Below are positions 14,880 through 19,961 of a stretch of DNA of 19,961 nt, one piece after another. Every line of letters begins with the position of its first letter. The stretch's first letter is position 1. Origin of the DNA: Phil1 sp964600045 (GTDB lineage Bacteria > Bacillota > Clostridia > Christensenellales > CAG-138); assembly GCA_964600045.1 (NCBI GenBank), contig CAZRHS010000030.1, forward strand, positions 1-19,961. The letters are read 5' to 3'. Under the pieces are notes generated by a model. It was not told the origin of the DNA and ran no database searches. It was given only the letters and a program-made list of their open reading frames with translations. The position numbers and the translations under genes were made by a program.

Positions 14880-14928
14880 TGTCTATATATTGTAACCATA
14901 AAATATTGATATACACAATATATCGTAT
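14880..14928 (-). promoter_or_regulatory. nrdD promoter covered by two NrdR boxes
   Basis: Two 16-base sites match the NrdR box (ACACWATATATWGTGT): 14880-14895, whose minus-strand core is CAATATATAG, and 14913-14928, which reads ACACAATATATCGT. Their starts are 33 bases apart, about three helical turns, the usual NrdR geometry. On the minus strand a -35 TTGTGT (plus 14913-14918) sits in the upstream box and a -10 TACAAT (plus 14889-14894) in the downstream box, 18 bases apart, so NrdR bound with ATP/dATP would block polymerase. Transcription would start near 14882. Confidence 0.85.
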
Positions 14929-15002
14929 AATTAGCTTAAAATAGGCAGCCGGTAGGATATTGTGCCGCCATATATTGGGGCAATAATAGTTATTGCGCGC
15001 GG

Positions 15003-15031
15003 TTGAGAAGGAATTTGCGTTGTGCTATGAT
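15003..15031 (+). promoter_or_regulatory. Promoter of the PHP phosphatase gene
   Basis: TTGAGA (15003-15008) and TATGAT (15026-15031), each 5 of 6, with a 17-base spacer and a TGC extended -10. Transcription should start near 15038. This supports the downstream ATG at 15069 over an in-frame start at 15003. Confidence 0.8.
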
Positions 15032-15068
15032 TTATAAGAAACAGGTATATAGAAGGAGACATAAAATT

Positions 15069-15890
15069 ATGTTTGATGCGCATATACATTCGTCCGTATC
15101 GTTTGATTCATCAACTCCGCGCGCCGAAATGGCCAAGGCAAGCGCCGCGGCGGGCGTAACGGGCCTTTGCTTTACGGATCATTACGATATTGTGGATGCG
15201 GACGGCGCGTTTGTGCCCGAATACGATTGGAGCATAGCGAGAAAAGAACAGAATCTTGCCCGGGAGAGCGTGGGGGAGAGCATGATATTAAACTACGGCG
15301 TGGAGCTTGGCAACGCGCCCTATGACTTCGCCGCCGCAGAAAAGGCGCTTAACGCCGAAAAGAAGCTCGATTTTGTGCTGGGCTCAATCCATAACGCGGG
15401 CCCGGAGCTTGGGTATATGGATTATTACTATGTTAACTATACCGACGAGAATATATGCTATAAATATCTTGACGATTATTTTAAGCAGCTTGAAAGGCTT
15501 GTGGCGTGGGGCAACTTTGATTCCCTTGCCCATCTGCCGTACCCGCTCAGATACATGATGGAGCGGGACGGCGCAAACGTGAAAATAGAGCGCTATCAGT
15601 CCTGCATAGACGGTATGCTTAAAACTCTTATAAAAAATGGGCAGGCGCTTGAGGTAAACGCGGGCAAAAGCCCCAACATAGTGCCGGAATACGGCTATCT
15701 GCTCGATCGTTACCGTGCTTTGGGCGGCACGCTCGTAACCGTTGGTACGGATGCGCATAAGCCTTCCCAGGCGGGAGTGGGCCTAAGAGCCGCGTATGAG
15801 CTTCTTCTTGAAAAGGGGTTTGATACCGTTGCCGTGTTCAAGCGCCGCAAAAATACTCAGGTAAGCGTTAAGGCTCTGCTTGAATCGTAA
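15069..15890 (+). CDS. PHP-domain phosphatase, histidinol-phosphatase-like (HisK/HisJ family)
   Basis: A 273-residue metal-dependent phosphoesterase. The start is chosen for the AAGGAGAC site eight bases upstream and the promoter just before it. The four PHP metal-binding motifs are visible: HIH (His5, His7), TDH (Asp37, His38), Glu79 with His108 in GSIH, His155 in LAHLPYP, and DAH (Asp228, His230). These bind a cluster of two or three metal ions. The closest named function is histidinol-phosphatase, the penultimate step of histidine synthesis, but no other his gene is nearby, so another phosphate ester may be the substrate. It is divergent from nrdD across 247 bases. Its 3' end overlaps the converging exporter gene by 23 bases. 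Confidence 0.85.
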   Translation: MFDAHIHSSVSFDSSTPRAEMAKASAAAGVTGLCFTDHYDIVDADGAFVPEYDWSIARKEQNLARESVGESMILNYGVELGNAPYDFAAAEKALNAEKKLDFVLGSIHNAGPELGYMDYYYVNYTDENICYKYLDDYFKQLERLVAWGNFDSLAHLPYPLRYMMERDGANVKIERYQSCIDGMLKTLIKNGQALEVNAGKSPNIVPEYGYLLDRYRALGGTLVTVGTDAHKPSQAGVGLRAAYELLLEKGFDTVAVFKRRKNTQVSVKALLES

Positions 15891-17514
15891 TTGTTCTGCC
15901 GCCAAGGCTTTCGTAAATGCGGTGCGAAATGGAAAGCACCGTGCGGCCCTTTGACGCGCGGCGGAGTGCCTCCAGCACCCGTGCCTCCGTTTCCGCGTCA
16001 AGGTTGGCGGTTATCTCGTCAAGCAGCAGCACCTTCGGGTTGGCCGCGGCGGCTCGGGCTATATTCAATAGCTGCCATTCGCCCTGCGAAAACATGCCGT
16101 CCGCGCACGGTGTGTCGTATCCCTTGGGGAAGGAGCGTATAACGCTGTCCAGCCCCGCAAGGCGCGCCGCGCCCTCGGCCATATCCCGGCTTATTTTAGG
16201 GTCATTTAACGTAATCTGGTCAAGCACGGTTCCCGCAACGCGGGAGAAGCGCTGCTCAACGCAGCCTATGCAGCCTCGCCTTTCTTCATCCTTGATCGAT
16301 AAAACGTCCGTTCCGCCTATTGTAATTGAGCCTGTTTCCGGGCTGTAAAGGCCGAGAAGCAGCTTGAATACCGTGCTTTTCCCCGCACCGGTACGGCCTA
16401 TCAGCGTAACCTGCTCGCCTTCCTTTATTGAAAACGACAGATCCTTAAGCACCAGCCTTTCATCATATCCGAACGAAACATGAGAAAATTCTATATCGCC
16501 GCGCACAGCGCCGTTATTCGCGCCCGCGGGTATTTCGCGCTCCTTTTCGGCAAGGAATGAGTCTATTCGCTTAACGCCCGCCATGGCGGATTGTATCGTC
16601 TGTATTTCCATGCCCAGGCTTTCTATGGGCGAGAATATGCGGGAAATATAGTTTATAACGGCAACCGACGTGCCTACGGACATGCCGAAAAGCGAAAGCA
16701 CGTTTGCGTTGCCGGAGGCTGAAAGCAGCATAACCGTGCCCACAACGGCGGCGTTGAGCATAAGCACGGCGGGGGAGTAGAGCGCATCGTAAAAATTGTT
16801 TTTCTCCATGGCGTTGTAGCTGTCGCCAAGGCGGTCGTCGTAGCGGCGCTCCATGTATTCCTCAAGCCCAAGGGCGTGTATTGTGCGTATGTTGTGCATG
16901 GCCTCCGGCACCTGTGCGGATATTCTCGCAACCGCGCGGCGGTTTTCCAGCTGGGATGACAGCATGCGCTTTTGCACGTGCCTTGTGAACGCGGCAAGAA
17001 GGGGCAGAACTATTATAAGTATAAGCGCAAGGCCTGTATTCTTGGCGGCTATTACCGCGAATATGGAAACTATTCTGCACGCGTCCGCGGCCATTGATAT
17101 AACGCCCGATGTGAAAAGCGCCTCAACCGTATCAACGTCGCCCAAAAACCGCGCGGCAACCTCGCCCGGGTCCTGCGCGGAAAGCGTAGCCGCAGGCAGG
17201 CTTGTAAGTTTTTTGGACATTTCGGAGCGCAGCGAGTGGGTCATTCTCTGGCCGAATGTTTCAAGCAGCGCGGCCTGCGCGGAGGAGAGAACCCCTTCAA
17301 GCGCAAGGCTTAAAAAATACGTTATAACGGCAGAAAACACAAGCGAATTTCCCGCCGTAAGGGAATCCACAATGTCCGCAAGCAGCAGCGGCGGAACAAG
17401 AGACGCCGCAACCGATGCCGCCGCGCACAGCACGGTAGCAATGCTTAAAATTCTGTGCGTTCCCGCGGCCGATATTATTGCCGAAAGTACGCCGCTTTTT
17501 TTATTTCGCTTCAT
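15868..17514 (-). CDS. ABC exporter half-transporter, subunit 2 (catalytic Walker B, degenerate signature)
   Basis: A 548-residue half-transporter: membrane domain with about six helices (20-310) and a nucleotide-binding domain (340-548). Walker A is GRTGAGKST (373-381) and Walker B LLLDE has the catalytic Glu500; the H-loop is SHR (His531). The signature is FSQGE (475-479) instead of LSGGQ. The missing half of its composite site is supplied by the upstream subunit, which has LSGGQ, so the two should form a heterodimer with one competent and one degenerate ATP site. The ATG has AGGAGG eight bases upstream, inside the end of the upstream gene, and the two overlap by 14 bases. Export of drugs or lipids is likely given the MarR regulator; the substrate is unknown. 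Its 3' end overlaps the PHP gene by 23 bases. Confidence 0.93.
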   Translation of the reverse strand: MKRNKKSGVLSAIISAAGTHRILSIATVLCAAASVAASLVPPLLLADIVDSLTAGNSLVFSAVITYFLSLALEGVLSSAQAALLETFGQRMTHSLRSEMSKKLTSLPAATLSAQDPGEVAARFLGDVDTVEALFTSGVISMAADACRIVSIFAVIAAKNTGLALILIIVLPLLAAFTRHVQKRMLSSQLENRRAVARISAQVPEAMHNIRTIHALGLEEYMERRYDDRLGDSYNAMEKNNFYDALYSPAVLMLNAAVVGTVMLLSASGNANVLSLFGMSVGTSVAVINYISRIFSPIESLGMEIQTIQSAMAGVKRIDSFLAEKEREIPAGANNGAVRGDIEFSHVSFGYDERLVLKDLSFSIKEGEQVTLIGRTGAGKSTVFKLLLGLYSPETGSITIGGTDVLSIKDEERRGCIGCVEQRFSRVAGTVLDQITLNDPKISRDMAEGAARLAGLDSVIRSFPKGYDTPCADGMFSQGEWQLLNIARAAAANPKVLLLDEITANLDAETEARVLEALRRASKGRTVLSISHRIYESLGGRTITIQAEP

Positions 17515-19240
17515 GGTTTTCGCCTCCTGTTTGGCTTTCGTACAGCGAGCGGTACGCGGGCGCGCTCTTCAAAAGCTCCTCGTGAGTACCGGTTTTCACC
17601 GTGCCGTTTTCCATAAATATAACCCTGCTCATTTCGGGGAAATGATAAAGCCTGTGCGAAATGAGTATAACCAGCTTATCCCGGGCGTATTCCTTAAGAT
17701 TTGCGAAAACCGTGTCCTCGGTTTTGCGGTCAAGTGCGGAAAAAGGATCGTCCAGTATAATCAGCGGGCGCGGGTGCGCGAGAGTTCTCGCAAGCGCAAG
17801 CCTTTGCGCCTGCCCTCCGGAAAGCCTTACTCCGCCGCTGCCGACTATTGTTTTAATGCCCTGCTCCATGGAGCGCACCTCGTTGTCAAGCGCGGTCATG
17901 GTTAAGTATTTATTCGCGTCCGCATCGCTTCCGCAGAGCACATTTGCCTCTATCGTGTCGTTCCAAAGCTCCGGGTCGTGGCCAAGGTAGCCTATAAGCG
18001 CCGCGCCTTCCCTTTCACTTAGTTCAGAAAGCTCGCACCCGTTTACGCTTACACTTCCGCCGTAGGGATGCTCGCGAAGGAATACCCTGCCGAATGTGGA
18101 TTTGCCGCAGGCGACAGGCCCCGTAACGCCTATTATGTCGCCGGGCTTTGCATCTATCGAAAGGCCGCTGAAAACAGGCTCCGCCCCCTCGTAGGCAAAC
18201 GAAAGATTCTTTATGCTGAGCGCGGCGGACTTTGGAACATCAAGCTCATCAAGCGCGTTTGGCTCATTCAGCATGGGCTTTATGCGCCGCCAGGATACCT
18301 CCGCCTGCTGAAGAGTATTAAACAGCTTTGCCGCCTTTGAGGACTTTGTGGAAAGCTTTATGAAGCAGGCAAGAAACGTTGTAAACGCCGCTATGTCCCA
18401 GCTTTGCCAGCCGGAGCCTGTTACGTTCTTTGCCCCGAACCAAACTATGAATATAACGCCCAGATTTGCCAGCACAAGGTACAGCGGCTGCATGGCGGAC
18501 TGGCGCACGTTTGCCCGAACCGCCGCGCCCTCATAGGTTGAAAGAGCGCCTTCGTAGCTTTGCTCCTGCGCTCCCTCGCAGCCGTATATGCGGTATGTAA
18601 CCGCGTTTTGGGAGCGGTCAAGCGTTGCCGCGCTAAGCGCAGCAGAGGCTTTTTTGTATGCCGTACCGGCCCTTTGCACGCTGCCCTTCATAAGCTCCGC
18701 AAAAATATACGAAAGCGGCGGGAATACAAGGCATATAAGCGCAAGCCGCCAGTCATAAAAAAGCAGCATGACGGCGTATCCTATAAGCGCAACGCCCGTA
18801 TCGAATACCTCGGTTGTGAATTTGCGCATGCCCTTTGAGCAGTCGTCCACGTCGGACACGGCCTTTGTGATTATTTCTCCCGCGCCCTCGCTTTCAAGCT
18901 CGTTTCGGCTTTTCCGCATAAGGTTTGCGTAAAGTATGCCCTTCATGCGGCGGTTAATGTTGTTCGCGAACCTGCGTACATAAAATCGCTTTATAAAGCG
19001 CGCCGCCTGCACGATAAGCGTAACCACAATGTACGCCCCTACAAGCCTTGCCATGGCTATGGCCTCGGCATTGCCGTTCAATATGTCCGCAAGCTGCTGC
19101 GCAAGCTTACCCTCAAACCAGGGCGCCGCAACAAGGCCCACGTTGTAAACAATGCCCGAAAGCAGTATGTATACTAGCGCGCGCCACTCCGTTTTGAAGT
19201 AAAATGCTATGCTGTTCGGCTTAGAGCTGTTCTTTGCCAT
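17501..19240 (-). CDS. ABC exporter half-transporter, subunit 1 (LSGGQ signature, Asp in place of catalytic Glu)
   Basis: A 579-residue half-transporter with a membrane domain (about 20-320) and nucleotide-binding domain (340-579). Walker A is GPVACGKST (374-382), the signature is LSGGQ (473-477), and Walker B reads LIILDD, with Asp498 where the catalytic Glu normally is; H-loop His529. This is the non-catalytic partner type known from heterodimeric exporters such as BmrC/BmrD. The start at 19240 is preferred because GAAGGA lies about 11 bases before that ATG; two upstream in-frame starts (up to 19261) lack a spaced site. It overlaps the marR stop by 20 bases and the second subunit by 14, so all three genes are coupled. 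Confidence 0.92.
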   Translation of the reverse strand: MAKNSSKPNSIAFYFKTEWRALVYILLSGIVYNVGLVAAPWFEGKLAQQLADILNGNAEAIAMARLVGAYIVVTLIVQAARFIKRFYVRRFANNINRRMKGILYANLMRKSRNELESEGAGEIITKAVSDVDDCSKGMRKFTTEVFDTGVALIGYAVMLLFYDWRLALICLVFPPLSYIFAELMKGSVQRAGTAYKKASAALSAATLDRSQNAVTYRIYGCEGAQEQSYEGALSTYEGAAVRANVRQSAMQPLYLVLANLGVIFIVWFGAKNVTGSGWQSWDIAAFTTFLACFIKLSTKSSKAAKLFNTLQQAEVSWRRIKPMLNEPNALDELDVPKSAALSIKNLSFAYEGAEPVFSGLSIDAKPGDIIGVTGPVACGKSTFGRVFLREHPYGGSVSVNGCELSELSEREGAALIGYLGHDPELWNDTIEANVLCGSDADANKYLTMTALDNEVRSMEQGIKTIVGSGGVRLSGGQAQRLALARTLAHPRPLIILDDPFSALDRKTEDTVFANLKEYARDKLVILISHRLYHFPEMSRVIFMENGTVKTGTHEELLKSAPAYRSLYESQTGGENHEAK

Positions 19241-19706
19241 CGCGTTCACCATCCTTCGCAATGCTCTTTATGTGCACAAAACCCGCGCGGCTCTCCTCCT
19301 TGGAGCGGGTATAAACCCTGTCAAGCGCGCTTAAAAACGCCGCCTGCTCATCCGCGCTCAGGGCGGCCATTATGTAATCATAAAAAACGGTTTCCGCCTC
19401 CGCTTTGGCGTTTCTCAGTCCCTCGGCCTTATCGGTGGGATAAACAAGCCTGCTTCGCCCGTCCTCGGGGTTGGGTTCGCGGCGAAGGTAGCCCTTTCGC
19501 TCAAGGCTTGCTATCCGCCTTGCGATTGCGGGTTTGTCGCAGTTGAGTGCCTCCGCAAGCTCCGTCTGCGTTATGCCGGGGTGGTGGCGAACGGCGTGAA
19601 TGCAGTCTATTTCCGCCGTACCTATGCCTTCATTGCGCATGGCGAGCAATACAAGCTTTTCCGCCTCGCGTGCTATTTTGGTTATTTTCCTTGCGGGATG
19701 CTCCAT
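19221..19706 (-). CDS. MarR-family transcriptional regulator
   Basis: A 161-residue winged-helix regulator, normal for MarR dimers. The helix-turn-helix is TQTELAEALNCDKPAIARRIASLERKGYLRR (47-76) with the wing NPEDGRSRLVYPTDKA (79-94), where the Asp-x-Arg pair of the family is seen as DGRSR; the flanking helices (1-30 and 95-140) form the dimer interface. It is the first gene of the operon with the two exporter genes, so it probably represses them and itself, releasing DNA on binding a small ligand. Two tandem palindromes at 19733-19770 lie between promoter and gene. The ATG at 19706 follows a GGGCAGG stretch; an in-frame start at 19790 would swallow the operators and the -10, so it was not used. 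Confidence 0.9.
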   Translation of the reverse strand: MEHPARKITKIAREAEKLVLLAMRNEGIGTAEIDCIHAVRHHPGITQTELAEALNCDKPAIARRIASLERKGYLRREPNPEDGRSRLVYPTDKAEGLRNAKAEAETVFYDYIMAALSADEQAAFLSALDRVYTRSKEESRAGFVHIKSIAKDGERDGKEQL

Positions 19707-19732
19707 ATATAAAGCCTGCCCTTCAATAAATT

Positions 19733-19770
19733 GGTTGTAGCTGCAACTATAAAGTTGTACATACAACTTT
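19733..19770. promoter_or_regulatory. Tandem palindromic operators of the MarR-ABC operon
   Basis: Site 2 (19751-19770) has perfect 9-base arms, AAAGTTGTA and TACAACTTT, around CA. Site 1 (19733-19748) is a less perfect copy, GGTTGTAG/CTGCAACT. Both share the GTTGTA-type half site, and their centres are 20 bases apart, about two helical turns, so two MarR dimers could bind on the same face. They lie just after the predicted transcription start. Confidence 0.75.
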
Positions 19771-19780
19771 CCCTTTCCAC

Positions 19781-19809
19781 AGCATAGCACTCCGCTTATA
19801 TAAAATCAA
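19781..19809 (-). promoter_or_regulatory. Promoter of the marR-ABC exporter operon
   Basis: On the minus strand TTGATT (plus 19804-19809) and TATGCT (plus 19781-19786) with a 17-base spacer and a TGC just before the -10 (extended -10). Transcription would start near 19774, immediately before the operators. Confidence 0.6.
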
Positions 19810-19861
19810 TATCCCGCGGCAAATTTCCTGCCGAAATCACGCTTTGCCAATAATATAAAAT

Positions 19862-19961
19862 CTGCGTCCCCTGCGTCCCTGCGTCCCCGAGCCGCTAAAT
19901 GTCTGGGTTTTTTCGGGGACGATGACGGGGACGATGAATTAGAAGAAGGGTTTGCGTCCCC
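19862..19961. repeat. Cluster of short GC-rich direct and inverted repeats at the window edge
   Basis: Three head-to-tail copies of a CTGCGTCCC-like unit (19862-19870, 19871-19879, 19880-19888), two perfect tandem copies of the 12-mer CGGGGACGATGA (19914-19925 and 19926-19937) and another GCGTCCCC at the very end (19954-19961). CGTCCCCGA (19882-19890) and TCGGGGACG (19913-19921) form a perfect 9-base inverted repeat. No gene is seen here. GGGGAC/GTCCCC repeats resemble intergenic REP-like elements of Bacillota, but the element runs out of the window. Confidence 0.7.

Noticed and set aside
19862..19961. A CRISPR array at the window end
   Set aside because: Repeat units are 9-12 bases and head-to-tail without regular spacers; no cas gene is in view.

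Overview
The window looks like a chromosomal segment of an anaerobic member of the Bacillota (Clostridia). The evidence is consensus sigma-A promoters, strong AGGAGG ribosome-binding sites, a Bce-type antibiotic-sensing module, a sortase, and an oxygen-sensitive class III ribonucleotide reductase as the only RNR in view. I count 17 protein genes and two tRNA genes. There is no prophage, insertion sequence or CRISPR array. I did not recognise a wholly new multi-gene system. The points of interest are unusual variants and control elements around known families.

Layout. 1-1850: a GNAT acetyltransferase and a 79-residue membrane protein on the minus strand, divergent from a LexA/S24-like HTH repressor whose catalytic dyad appears substituted. 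1811-4941: an argS-serS operon (minus) with its own promoter and terminator; the SerRS looks archaeal/eukaryotic-like. 4959-5795: a divergent orphan sortase whose promoter sits so close to the ATG that the mRNA may be leaderless. 5837-6124: a tRNA-Gly(GCC)/tRNA-Lys(CTT) operon with promoter and terminator. 6176-7317: galM (minus). 7374-12071: response regulator, intramembrane-sensing kinase, ABC ATPase and large FtsX-type permease, a complete Bce-like cell-envelope stress and antimicrobial-peptide detoxification module, with a BceR-like operator before the transporter genes. 12085-14928: nrdD-nrdG (minus) with two NrdR boxes covering the -35 and -10 elements. 15003-15890: a PHP-family phosphatase (plus). 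15868-19809: marR and two ABC exporter half-transporters (minus), with tandem palindromic operators downstream of the promoter. The two half-transporters carry complementary ATPase defects, as expected of an asymmetric heterodimer. 19862-19961: a cluster of short GC-rich direct and inverted repeats running to the window edge.

The genes fall into housekeeping (tRNA charging, tRNAs, dNTP synthesis, galactose and phosphate-ester metabolism) and envelope or drug-response functions (Bce module, MarR-ABC exporter, sortase, possibly the S24 repressor with the small membrane protein). No gap between genes exceeds about 255 bases; each sizeable gap is accounted for by promoters, operators, terminators or the terminal repeats.
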